A DNA stretch of 32,581 nucleotides from Ruegeria arenilitoris (lineage in GTDB: Bacteria; Pseudomonadota; Alphaproteobacteria; Rhodobacterales; Rhodobacteraceae), in the NCBI RefSeq assembly GCF_013035315.1, contig NZ_WQHP01000017.1:1-32581 (forward strand), in the 5' to 3' direction. This document shows, one piece after another, positions 24,967 to 32,581 of this stretch. Each line of letters starts with the position of its first letter. Within the stretch, counting starts at the first letter, position 1. The notes below the pieces were generated by a model. That model was given only the letters and a program-made list of their open reading frames with translations, had not been told where the DNA came from and searched no databases. The position numbers were made by a program, and so were the translations under genes.

Positions 24967-26874
24967 ATGTCGGACAACGAAAACAAACTGAACATCACAC
25001 GCCGTGGGATGCTGGGGGCAACCGCCACTGGCGCGGTGATTGCCGGAACCGGGCTTGGCTCGACCCTGATGACCGCGCGCGAGGCCAGCGCTGCCGCGAA
25101 CGCGCATCTGGAGCCCGGCGAGTTGGACGAATACTACGGCTTCTGGTCCTCGGGCCAGACCGGCGAGCTGCGCATTCTGGGTGTGCCTTCGATGCGCGAA
25201 CTGATGCGTGTGCCGGTATTCAACCGCTGCTCGGCCACCGGCTGGGGTCAGACCAACGAGTCGTTGAAGATCCTGACCGAAGGCCTGCTGCCTGAAACCA
25301 AAGAGTTCCTGGCCGCAAATGGCAAGGTCACCTATGACAATGGCGACCTGCACCACCCGCATATGTCCTTCACCGATGGCACCTATGACGGCCGCTTTCT
25401 GTTCATGAACGACAAAGCCAACACCCGCGTGGCCCGCGTGCGCTGTGACGTGATGAAATGCGACAAGATCATCGAGATCCCGAACGCGCATGACATTCAC
25501 GGTCTGCGTCCGCAGAAATACCCGCGCACTGGATATGTTTTTGCCAATGGCGAACACGAGGCACCGCTGGTCAATGACGGCCAGATCCTCGACGATCCGT
25601 CGCAATATGTGAACATCTTCACCGCCATCGACGGTGATACGATGGAGATCGCGTGGCAGGTGATGGTGTCGGGCAACCTCGACAACACCGACTGCGACTA
25701 TCAGGGCAAATACGCGTTCTCGACCTCGTACAACTCGGAAATGGGTATGAACCTGGCCGAGATGACCGAGAACGAACTGGACCATGTGGTCGTGTTCAAC
25801 CTGAAAGGCATTGAGGAAGCGATTGCTGCGGGCAACTATCAGGAACTGAACGGCGTCAAAGTCGTGGACGGGCGCAAAGAGGCCGGTGGCAACCTGACCC
25901 GCTATATCCCGATCCCGAACTCGCCACACGGTGTGAACGCCGCGCCCGACAAGAAACACATCATGATCAACGGCAAGCTGTCGCCGACCGTGTCTGTGAT
26001 CGATGTCGAGAAGGTCGATGCGCTGTTTGCCGATAATGCTGATCCGCGCTCGGCCATTGTCGCAGAACCGCAGCTGGGTCTTGGCCCGCTTCACACAGCG
26101 TTCGATGGTAAAGGCAATGCCTACACCACGCTGTTCCTGGACAGCCAGGTAGTGAAATGGGACATCACCAAAGCGATTGAGGCTTATGGTGGTGCCGACG
26201 TTGATCCGATCCTTGACAAGGTGGACGTTCAGTATCAGCCGGGCCACAATTCGACCTCGATGGGTGAAACCGCTGAAGCTGACGGCAAGTGGCTGATTTC
26301 GATGAACAAGTTCTCGAAAGACCGCTTCCTGAACGTTGGTCCGCTGAAGCCCGAAAACGAGCAGCTGATCGACATTTCGGGCGACAAGATGAAGGTGGTT
26401 CACGACGGTCCGACTTTTGCGGAACCGCACGACTCGATCCTTGTGCACCGGTCCAAGGTGAACCCGGTCAATGTCTGGGATCGCAGTGACCCGATGTGGG
26501 AAGATGCCCGCAAGCAGGCCGAGGCCGATGGTGTCGATCTGGACTATGGCGCGGATGAGCCGATCCGGGATGGCAACAAGGTGCGGGTCTACATGACGTC
26601 GGTCGCGCCTGTGTTCAGCATGGAGAAGTTCACCGTCAAACAGGGCGATGAAGTCACTGTCTATGTCACCAATCTGGATGACGTGGATGACGTGACCCAC
26701 GGCTTCTGCCTGTCGAACTTCGGCATCGCGATGGAGGTTGCACCGCAGGCCACTGCCTCGGTCACCTTCATCGCCGACCGTCCGGGCGTGCACTGGTTCT
26801 ATTGCCAGTGGTTCTGCCACGCGTTGCACATGGAAATGCGCGGCCGGATGTTTGTTGAGCCGCGGAGCGCGTAA
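24967..26874 (+). CDS. nosZ: Nitrous oxide reductase, clade I (TAT-exported)
   Basis: This 635-residue copper enzyme reduces N2O to N2 in the periplasm. The twin-arginine signal is [10 protein letters not shown] (RR at 12-13), which marks clade I. The N-terminal propeller carries the CuZ histidines (for example DLHHPHMSF and AHDIHGLRP). The C-terminal cupredoxin domain binds CuA with C613, W615, C617, H621 and M624 (motif [12 protein letters not shown]), plus a His in VTHGFC. A strong AAAAGGAGG ribosome-binding site precedes the ATG. Full length, no missing ligand noted. Confidence 0.98.
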   Translation: MSDNENKLNITRRGMLGATATGAVIAGTGLGSTLMTAREASAAANAHLEPGELDEYYGFWSSGQTGELRILGVPSMRELMRVPVFNRCSATGWGQTNESLKILTEGLLPETKEFLAANGKVTYDNGDLHHPHMSFTDGTYDGRFLFMNDKANTRVARVRCDVMKCDKIIEIPNAHDIHGLRPQKYPRTGYVFANGEHEAPLVNDGQILDDPSQYVNIFTAIDGDTMEIAWQVMVSGNLDNTDCDYQGKYAFSTSYNSEMGMNLAEMTENELDHVVVFNLKGIEEAIAAGNYQELNGVKVVDGRKEAGGNLTRYIPIPNSPHGVNAAPDKKHIMINGKLSPTVSVIDVEKVDALFADNADPRSAIVAEPQLGLGPLHTAFDGKGNAYTTLFLDSQVVKWDITKAIEAYGGADVDPILDKVDVQYQPGHNSTSMGETAEADGKWLISMNKFSKDRFLNVGPLKPENEQLIDISGDKMKVVHDGPTFAEPHDSILVHRSKVNPVNVWDRSDPMWEDARKQAEADGVDLDYGADEPIRDGNKVRVYMTSVAPVFSMEKFTVKQGDEVTVYVTNLDDVDDVTHGFCLSNFGIAMEVAPQATASVTFIADRPGVHWFYCQWFCHALHMEMRGRMFVEPRSA

Positions 26875-26875
26875 A

Positions 26876-28132
26876 ATGCGTTGGTCCCTGCTCATACCGC
26901 TCCTGCTCGGCACGCCCCTTTGGGCGGCGGACTGGGATGTGCCCAACCGGGCGGGGGCCATCAATGAAATACTGGCGCAGGCGGCGGATGGAGACACACT
27001 CCGCCTTAGCCCCGGCACCTACGCCGAAACGCTGGTTCTGGACCGTCCCGTTACCCTCGACGGGCTGGGACAGGCCACCATCGACGGACAAGGCCAAGGC
27101 AGCGTCATCACCGTGACCGGGCCGGGCGTGACAGTGCGCGGGTTGACGGTGATTGGCTCGGGTTCCAGCCATGACGGGATCGACAGCGGCATCCAGCTGA
27201 CCAAGACGGCCCACGTGCCGGTGGTCGAGGATAACGTGCTGTTGGGCAATCTCTACGGTATCGACATCCACGGGGCCAAGGACAGCATCGTACGCCGCAA
27301 CCGGATTGAAGGGCGGCAGGACCGCCACATGAACGCACGCGGCAATGGTGTCTATGTCTGGAACGCGCCGGGTGCGGTGGTTGAAGACAATGACATAAGG
27401 TTCGGACGCGATGGGATATTTGTGAACTCGTCGAAAAAGAACACCTTCACCGGCAACCTGTTCCGCGATCTGCGCTTTGCGGTGCATTACATGTATGCAG
27501 ATGACTCGGTCGTCAGCGACAATGTCTCAATCGGCAACGATCTGGGCTATGCAGTGATGTTCACGACGAATGTGACCGTGGCCAACAATGTCTCGATCGG
27601 TGATCGCGAACATGGCGTGATGCTGAACTATGCCAACAAAAGCACCATCACCGGCAACGTGGTGAAAGGTGCCAAGGAAAAATGCACCTTCCTCTATAAT
27701 TCGAACAAGAACGAATTCACCGACAACTGGTTCCAGGGATGCGGCATCGGCATCCACTTTACCGCCGGGTCCGAGCGCAACCGGATCGTCGGCAACGCCT
27801 TTGTCGGCAACCGGACACAGGTTAAATACGTCTCGACCAAATGGGTCGAGTGGTCCGAAGACGGGCGCGGCAACTATTGGTCCGATTTCGCCGCCTATGA
27901 TGTGGATGGCGACGGCATTGCCGACACACCCTATCGCCCCAACGACTCAATGGACCATGTGCTGTGGACCCAACCCGCAGCCAAATTGCTACTCGGCTCC
28001 CCCGCCGTGCAGCTGGTGCGCTGGTCGCAATCCGCTTTTCCGGCCCTGCTGCCGGGCGGCGTAATGGACAGCAACCCATTGATGCAAGCCCCTGAACCCC
28101 CAGCTATGAAAAAGGTGCCTCATGACGGATAA
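26876..28132 (+). CDS. nosD: NosD, periplasmic copper-site maturation protein
   Basis: This 418-residue protein has a signal peptide (to about LWA-AD) and a right-handed beta-helix of PbH1 repeats (about 80-340, with repeated N-x-[VI]-x-G/N-N patterns such as ENDIRFG-like segments). NosD works with the NosFY ABC transporter and NosL to build the CuZ site of NosZ. The start ATG 26876 lies 1 bp after the nosZ stop; a longer frame begins inside nosZ but lacks a signal. It overlaps nosF by 11 bp. Confidence 0.95.
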   Translation: MRWSLLIPLLLGTPLWAADWDVPNRAGAINEILAQAADGDTLRLSPGTYAETLVLDRPVTLDGLGQATIDGQGQGSVITVTGPGVTVRGLTVIGSGSSHDGIDSGIQLTKTAHVPVVEDNVLLGNLYGIDIHGAKDSIVRRNRIEGRQDRHMNARGNGVYVWNAPGAVVEDNDIRFGRDGIFVNSSKKNTFTGNLFRDLRFAVHYMYADDSVVSDNVSIGNDLGYAVMFTTNVTVANNVSIGDREHGVMLNYANKSTITGNVVKGAKEKCTFLYNSNKNEFTDNWFQGCGIGIHFTAGSERNRIVGNAFVGNRTQVKYVSTKWVEWSEDGRGNYWSDFAAYDVDGDGIADTPYRPNDSMDHVLWTQPAAKLLLGSPAVQLVRWSQSAFPALLPGGVMDSNPLMQAPEPPAMKKVPHDG

Positions 28133-29015
28133 GGCCCTGACGATAAACAACGTCTGTAAGAACCGAGGGAAAACCCGCGTTCTCGACGATATCAACCTGT
28201 CTCTTGCCCCCGGCCAGCGTGTCGCGCTGCTGGGCCATAACGGCGCGGGAAAGTCTACCCTGATCAAATCCATTCTCGGCCTGACCCCAATCCACGGCGG
28301 AGCCATTCGGATCGGAGACGCAACCCCCGGCAGCGCTCAAGCGCGGCGCGAGACGGCCTATTTGCCCGAGGCGGTGTCGTTTCACCCGGCCCTAACTGGA
28401 CGCGAGCAACTGACCCTGTTTGCACAGCTTTCCGGTGCCAATACCGATGTGATCGGCTTGTTGGATCGCGTGGGTCTGAGCGACGCACTAGACCGCCGGA
28501 TCGGAGCTTATTCCAAGGGGATGCGGCAACGTCTGGGTCTGGCGCAGGTTCTGTTGGGGCAGCCGAAAGTGGCGCTGCTGGACGAGCCGACCAGCGGGTT
28601 AGACCCGATCTCGCGGCAGGATCTCTACGCCATCATCGACGAACTGGCCGCGCAGGGAACGGCGGTTCTGATCGCCTCACATGCCTTGACCGAAGTCGAG
28701 GCCCGGACCGACCGCATCGCCATTATGCGCAAAGGTCGGATGGTCGCCGATGACACACTGACCAACCTATCCGCACTGGCTGGCTTGCCGATCCGCCTGA
28801 AAGTGCGCGCCAGTGCCAACCCTGATGTGCTGGCCGCCGAATTAGGCGGCAACCGGATCAACGGGGCCTCAGTGGAGCTGCTGTGTTCGCCTGATGACAA
28901 GATGGAGGCCCTGCGCCGCATCGCCGGGTTGGGCGACGCGGTGGCGGATGTGGAAATGACCCCGCCCAAGCTGGAAGACCTTTACCGACACTACGCTCAG
29001 GAGGAGATGCAATGA
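28122..29015 (+). CDS. nosF: NosF, ABC transporter ATPase for NosZ maturation
   Basis: This 297-residue ATP-binding subunit has Walker A GHNGAGKST (38-46), signature YSKGMRQRLGLAQ, Walker B VALLDEPTSGLDP and a switch His (ASHALTE). It pairs with NosY to power NosD-dependent assembly of the CuZ centre, probably moving sulfur or driving copper transfer. Its stop and the nosY start overlap (ATGA). Confidence 0.95.
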   Translation: MTDKALTINNVCKNRGKTRVLDDINLSLAPGQRVALLGHNGAGKSTLIKSILGLTPIHGGAIRIGDATPGSAQARRETAYLPEAVSFHPALTGREQLTLFAQLSGANTDVIGLLDRVGLSDALDRRIGAYSKGMRQRLGLAQVLLGQPKVALLDEPTSGLDPISRQDLYAIIDELAAQGTAVLIASHALTEVEARTDRIAIMRKGRMVADDTLTNLSALAGLPIRLKVRASANPDVLAAELGGNRINGASVELLCSPDDKMEALRRIAGLGDAVADVEMTPPKLEDLYRHYAQEEMQ

Positions 29016-29833
29016 CTCGCTTCCTCGCCGTCACCCGAACCGAAATGCTGATCCTGCGTCGCAACCGCTGGCTTTTGGTTGCGACGCTGATCATGGTGCT
29101 GTTCGCTTTAGCCCTGACCTTCGCCGGCAGCGCCCCGACCGGTACACTGGGCGTCGACATGCTGACCGTCTCGGTCGCCTCGATGACCACGTTGTCGGTC
29201 TACCTCGCGCCACTGCTGGCACTTATGATTTCCTTCGACGCCATCGCAGGCGATGTGGACCGGGGCAGCCTGTCGCTGCTGCTGTCCTACCCTGCCGGGC
29301 GCGGAGAAATCCTGTTGGGCAAGTTCACCGCCCACCTTGCGGCGCTGGCCTTCGCCATGACCGTTGGGTTTGGCACCGCCGGCGCGGTGGCCGCATGGTT
29401 CGGTGGCGCGGGACCGGAAAGCCTGACGGCTTTGGTCCGCCTCATCCTCACATCCATCCTGCTGGGCGCCGTGTTTCTGGCGCTGGGATACCTGCTGTCC
29501 GCTCTGGCGAGGGGCGCAACGGCGGCGGCAGGTCTGTCGGCCGGGCTCTGGCTGGTCTTTGTCGTCCTCTATGATCTGGGCTTGTTGGGAGCCGTCGTCA
29601 TGGATGAGGGCGGCACATTCACCCAATCCGTCTTTCCTTGGGTGATGGTTGCCAACCCGGCCGACGCATTTCGTCTGTGGAACATTGCCGCGACCGAAGG
29701 CGTTGCCATGGCGTCCGGCATGACCGGAGTCGTGCAGGCCCTGCCAGTCTGGGCCGCGCCCGTATCGCTGCTGATCTGGCCGGTGCTGGGCTTTGCCCTA
29801 GCACGACTTGCTTTCCGGAAGGTTGAGCCATGA
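29012..29833 (+). CDS. nosY: NosY, ABC transporter permease for NosZ maturation
   Basis: This 273-residue permease has about six transmembrane segments and belongs to the ABC-2 type family, with DVDRGSLSLLLSYPAGRGEILLGKF as the conserved cytoplasmic segment after the second or third helix. It is the membrane partner of NosF and NosD. It overlaps both neighbours by ATGA. Normal family length. Confidence 0.95.
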   Translation: MTRFLAVTRTEMLILRRNRWLLVATLIMVLFALALTFAGSAPTGTLGVDMLTVSVASMTTLSVYLAPLLALMISFDAIAGDVDRGSLSLLLSYPAGRGEILLGKFTAHLAALAFAMTVGFGTAGAVAAWFGGAGPESLTALVRLILTSILLGAVFLALGYLLSALARGATAAAGLSAGLWLVFVVLYDLGLLGAVVMDEGGTFTQSVFPWVMVANPADAFRLWNIAATEGVAMASGMTGVVQALPVWAAPVSLLIWPVLGFALARLAFRKVEP

Positions 29834-30345
29834 AACACCTTACCCTGATCGCGCTGATCGCGTTGAGCGCCTGTAAGGAAGAAGTCGCCGAGGCACCTAA
29901 CCCGGTAGATCTGACCCCGGATGCGTTAAGCTTTTTCTGCCAGATGAACATCGCAGAACACGGCGGACCAAAGGGGCAGATCCACCTGGAAGGTTACCCT
30001 GCCCCACTGTTCTTTGCACAGGTGCGCGACATGGTCGCCTATCTCAAAAGCCCTGAACGGGATGCCGAAATCTCTGCCATCTATGTCAGCGATATGAGCG
30101 TCGCGCCAAACTGGCGACAGCCCGGCATTTCCAATTGGATTGCAGCCGACAGTGCGACGTTTGTTGTTGGCTCGAATGTCGCGGGCGGAATGGGCGCAAG
30201 GGAAGTGGTACCGTTTTCCAGCCCCGCTGACGCCACTGCCTTCATTGACCAATATGGCGGCTCCGCTCTGCCCCTGTCCGACATTCCCGACACCGAGGTG
30301 CTGGGCCCCGTTGATCTGGATCTGCAACTGGAGACCCCCGCATGA
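29830..30345 (+). CDS. nosL: NosL, copper-binding lipoprotein
   Basis: This 171-residue lipoprotein has lipobox LSAC (cysteine 15). It binds Cu(I) through C37 and M39 in FFCQMNIAEHGGPKGQI, the conserved NosL site, and delivers copper for the NosZ centres. The MAREVVPFSS-like segment (GMGAREVVPFSSPADA) is also typical. Overlaps nosY and nosX by ATGA. Confidence 0.95.
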   Translation: MKHLTLIALIALSACKEEVAEAPNPVDLTPDALSFFCQMNIAEHGGPKGQIHLEGYPAPLFFAQVRDMVAYLKSPERDAEISAIYVSDMSVAPNWRQPGISNWIAADSATFVVGSNVAGGMGAREVVPFSSPADATAFIDQYGGSALPLSDIPDTEVLGPVDLDLQLETPA

Positions 30346-31238
30346 GCGTTCTCACACGTCGTCGTTTCCTGACGATCTCAGCCGCCTGCGCCGCAATGCC
30401 CACCACGGCGGGTGCTGTCGCACAATGGCGCGGTATTGCATTGGGTGCACCGGCCGGCTTGCGGCTTGAAGGTTTGACCAACACCGAAGCTGCCCCGATC
30501 TTTGCTGCAGTTGAAGCCGAGTTGGACCGACTGGAGGCAATCTATAGCCTTTATCGACCCGAGTCCGAATTGAGCCGTTTGAACGCTTCTGGACGGCTAA
30601 AACACCCTTCGCCTGAGCTATTGGGCCTGCTTAGCCTCTGTGCCGTACTGAACGATGTATCAGAGGGCGCATTTGATCCGACAATTCAGCCTTTGTGGAA
30701 CGCGCTTGCTAATGGATCTGGTGAATTGGAGCTGCAAACGGCCCATGAAGCAGTTGGTTGGCAGAAGGTGATAGTGAAAAGTAACGAAATCCAATTGCCT
30801 GTCCCCGGTGTCGCCGCAATAACTCTGAATGGCATTGCACAAGGTGAAATAACGGATCGCGTCGCCAAGCTGTTGCGGTCGTTCGGTTTGCAGAATGTGT
30901 TGGTGAACATGGGTGAAATTGCCGGGCTAGGCAACCGCACCGACGGTGCTGCATGGCAGGTCGGACTGACCGGCTCAAATGACGTTGTGCTGAGCAGAAT
31001 AGAACTGCACAACCGCGCTGTGGCCACTTCGGTTCCTGACGCGATGCGCCTGAGGGACAGGGCCGGCCATATCTTTGATCCAAGGTCCCTTCTGGTGTTT
31101 CACGATGCAGTTTCAGTCTCTGCCCCGACCGCTGCGATCGCAGATGGGCTTTCCACCACATTGTGCATGACTCCAGCCGAACGGATCGACTTGGTGTTGT
31201 CCCGATTCCCGGAAGTAAGTCTTGAAAATTTGGTTTGA
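30342..31238 (+). CDS. nosX: NosX, ApbE-family FAD:protein FMN transferase
   Basis: This 298-residue exported protein has a twin-arginine-type signal (TRRRFLTISAACA) and an ApbE domain. FMN transfer to the threonine of NosR (SGATVT motif) is its expected reaction. Family landmarks: EAIYSLYRPESELSRLN, DVSEGAFDPTIQPLW, LNGIAQGEITDRV, GEIAGLGNR and HIFDPRS. In denitrifying alphaproteobacteria this gene ends the nos operon. Its sequence looks less GC-rich than nosZ or nosR, judged by eye, with more A/T third bases (for example GAA, TTG, AAT). It ends the pathway block; no clear terminator follows. Confidence 0.93.
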   Translation: MSVLTRRRFLTISAACAAMPTTAGAVAQWRGIALGAPAGLRLEGLTNTEAAPIFAAVEAELDRLEAIYSLYRPESELSRLNASGRLKHPSPELLGLLSLCAVLNDVSEGAFDPTIQPLWNALANGSGELELQTAHEAVGWQKVIVKSNEIQLPVPGVAAITLNGIAQGEITDRVAKLLRSFGLQNVLVNMGEIAGLGNRTDGAAWQVGLTGSNDVVLSRIELHNRAVATSVPDAMRLRDRAGHIFDPRSLLVFHDAVSVSAPTAAIADGLSTTLCMTPAERIDLVLSRFPEVSLENLV

Positions 31239-31597
31239 TTAGACGGGTTAACTGATCGCAAAAAACGTCGCTTTCCCAACCGACCAAGTTAGATACGCAG
31301 CTTTCCTAGCCTAGTTCTGGTTTATCGAGACTAGTGCTGCGGTCCGAGTTCTCCGGATCAAGCTCGATGTCGGTTCATTGCGAAATACCACGACTTTGCG
31401 AAGTCCGCTTTCTGCGCATTTCTTTCATTGGGGCACCGCGCATTATTGGCCAAAGTGTGCTCAAAGCCGTCATCCGACGGCAATAGCGATTAGTCCGGTT
31501 TGTGGTTGCGAGCGGTCATTGGGGCCGCTCTCAGGATTGGTCCGACATCGGCCCTCCCAGTACTATTCAACGAGTTTTCAAGCTTGACTCTGAGGTT
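31239..31597 (+). other. Intergenic region after nosX with no supported gene
   Basis: About 360 bp of lower GC than the genes before it. I see no supported ORF, no clear hairpin with a T-run and no FNR-type box. A short GAGCGG/CCGCTC inverted repeat lies at 31510-31530 but is weak. It separates the nos operon from the phage-derived fragment. Confidence 0.6.
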
Positions 31598-32082
31598 CTA
31601 CCGTCGCCTGACCCTCTCTCGATTACGCTCCCGTCGTTCGATGTTGATCCGGTGGTCGCGACCCAAGGCCCGGTAGAATCCCAGTCCCTTGGACCAGTTC
31701 AGAAAATGGGCAAAGCTGTCGACTTGATCGTCGTTGCGCCCGCGTGGAAAGGACTGAAGCTCTCGTTTGAATACCGGCAGCCAGGGTGCGTCTGCAGGCA
31801 GATACACTTTGCCCTCTTCGACAGGACCGCAAGCGGACTGGAACCGGGTTTCCTTGTCCTTGTCGGGTTTAATGCGTTCGTAGCGCCGACGGTCATCACG
31901 AAACAGCTCGTCCAAAAGAGGTTTGCCTGAGGCAGCATCTTCGATCAGAACGCGATCCGGTTCCCAACGACCGACAAGCTGCAGTGCCTTGGCTTTTAGG
32001 TCTGGGTAGTCTACCTGCCCGCGCCAGACGTCGATAAGATACCACGCATTTTCGCGGAACCCCCAGGTTGTACAGGCCGAGA
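31598..32082 (-). pseudogene. Phage terminase large subunit, C-terminal fragment truncated by the IS
   Basis: On the minus strand the frame is open from the IS edge at 32082 to a stop at 31598, about 160 residues. It encodes the nuclease half of a large terminase: TWGFRENAWYLIDVWRGQ, then PDLKAKALQL, then PDRVLIEDAASGKPLLDEL, then KDKETRFQSACGPVEEGKVYLP, and finally SFPRGRNDDQVDSFAHFLNW. The VLIEDAASG and RGRNDDQVD segments are the acidic metal-site motifs of the family. The ATPase half is missing because the IS6-family element begins at 32083. No ATG is available at the 5' edge, so this is a remnant. It points to a former prophage or gene-transfer-agent-like locus. Confidence 0.85.
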
Positions 32083-32581
32083 GGTGCTGTCAGACGAATT
32101 CGAACCAGTCTCAGTTTGCCGCCAAATCCGCGAACTTATCCGGAACAAAGTTGACGCCACTCGGTAAGAGCGGCGGTGCGCGTCAGCTTGAAGGTGTCTC
32201 GGCTGGTGAGCGATCTTTCCTGATTGAAGTGGTTGTAGACCGAGGAATGGACGGAGACGAATTTCTGTAAACTTCGCATGCGCCTGAAACGCTGCATCGC
32301 GCGCTCACGTCGTCGAAACGGCAGGTGCGAGTTCTCGACTCGGTTGTTGAGCCACCTGCCCGTTTGCTGTTTTTCGAATGCACCCAGTTCTCTGAGCGCA
32401 GCTCTGTATGAGGCGAAGCGATCCGTGACGACGGTTTCCGCTTTGCCGTGTCGCTTCATTAACTTCTTGAGGAATTTCAGTGCAGCCTGCTTGTTTCGGC
32501 GTTTGGTGACAAAGACTTCCAGTACCTCGCCTTCGTGATCAACAGCCCGCCAAAGATAATGCCGCTTGCCATTCACCTTCA
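32083..32581 (-). mobile_element. Second IS6-family element, partial at window end
   Basis: The element starts with GGTGCTGTCAGACGAA at 32083, matching the left end of the 477-1294 copy at 15 of 16 positions, and continues past the window end. The orientation is the same as the first copy. Bases between the end repeat and the transposase stop differ clearly from those of the first copy, so the two elements are related isoforms rather than identical copies. Confidence 0.85.
32136..32581 (-). CDS. IS6-family DDE transposase, 5' part beyond the window
   Basis: The C-terminal 146 or so residues are visible, from the NGKRHYLWRAVDHEG segment (matching residue 91 onward of the first transposase) to a TAA at 32136. 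The second D (VVTDRFASY) and the E (NNRVENSH) of the triad are present; the first D lies outside the window. About 20 residues differ from the other copy, most of them near the C-terminus and in the KRHGKAETV stretch. The open frame reaches the window edge, so the gene may be intact. Confidence 0.93.
   Translation of the reverse strand, partial: KVNGKRHYLWRAVDHEGEVLEVFVTKRRNKQAALKFLKKLMKRHGKAETVVTDRFASYRAALRELGAFEKQQTGRWLNNRVENSHLPFRRRERAMQRFRRMRSLQKFVSVHSSVYNHFNQERSLTSRDTFKLTRTAALTEWRQLCSG

Noticed and set aside
23995..27018. Very long open frame (about 1000 codons) on the minus strand across nosR, nosZ and nosD
   Set aside because: It is opposite strongly supported nosR, nosZ and nosD. Long antisense frames are expected in GC-rich genes, and the translation is His/Arg/Asp/Val-rich with no domain I recognise.
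31502..31930. 142-codon plus-strand open frame near the right border
   Set aside because: It is antisense to the terminase fragment, whose motifs are clear; no family recognised on the plus strand.
1..32581. CRISPR arrays, tRNA or rRNA genes
   Set aside because: No regularly spaced repeats and no tRNA- or rRNA-like sequence were seen on reading either strand; a dedicated tRNA scan was not possible.

Overview
The window is a complete nitrite-to-dinitrogen denitrification island from a high-GC alphaproteobacterium, most likely a Roseobacter-group member of the Rhodobacterales. This placement is inferred from the gene content (nirS with nirE-C-F-DL-G-H-J-N, norCBQDEF, clade I nosRZDFYLX) and from protein similarity as I recognise it; no search was run. 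No nitrate reductase (nap/nar) is visible, so the encoded pathway is NO2- to NO to N2O to N2.

Layout. 1-425: 3' end of a serine-recombinase-like gene. 477-1294: a complete IS6-family element. 1406-1675: a small exported ORF of unknown function. 1742-2437 (-): a DNR/NNR-type Crp/Fnr regulator, divergent from hemA (5-aminolevulinate synthase, 2627-3850). 3905-9320 (-): norCBQDEF, NO reductase and its maturation genes. 9419-10600 (-): nnrS. 10834-22215 (+): nirS, a NapC/NirT-type multihaem cytochrome fused to a second haem domain, a cupredoxin, then the haem d1 genes nirE-C-F-DL-G-H-J-N and a small membrane protein. 22319-31238 (+): a Cys-rich exported protein followed by nosR-Z-D-F-Y-L-X. 31598-32082 (-): an untracked phage terminase large-subunit fragment, cut at its 5' end by a second IS6-family element that starts at 32083 and runs off the window.

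Regulation. Seven 14-bp FNR/NNR-like boxes (TTGAC-N4-GTCAA type) can be read by eye. They lie before the regulator, hemA, norC, nnrS, nirS, nirE and the nos operon. Six of them are centred about 61-71 bp upstream of the start codon, which suggests one regulon run by the resident regulator, probably with autoregulation. Co-locating hemA fits the heavy haem demand of NirS, NirC, NirN, NorB, NorC, NnrS and the NirT-like protein.

The two IS6-family copies lie in the same orientation about 31 kb apart around the whole pathway, with recombinase and phage remnants outside or beside them. This is the arrangement of an IS6-type pseudo-compound transposon. The two transposases differ at about 20 of 146 compared residues, so they are not a recent duplication, and mobility of the whole block is inference. 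The less-described parts of the core are the NirT fusion, the cupredoxin beside it, the small membrane protein after nirN, the Cys-rich protein before nosR, and a possible 29-codon leader ORF before nirE.
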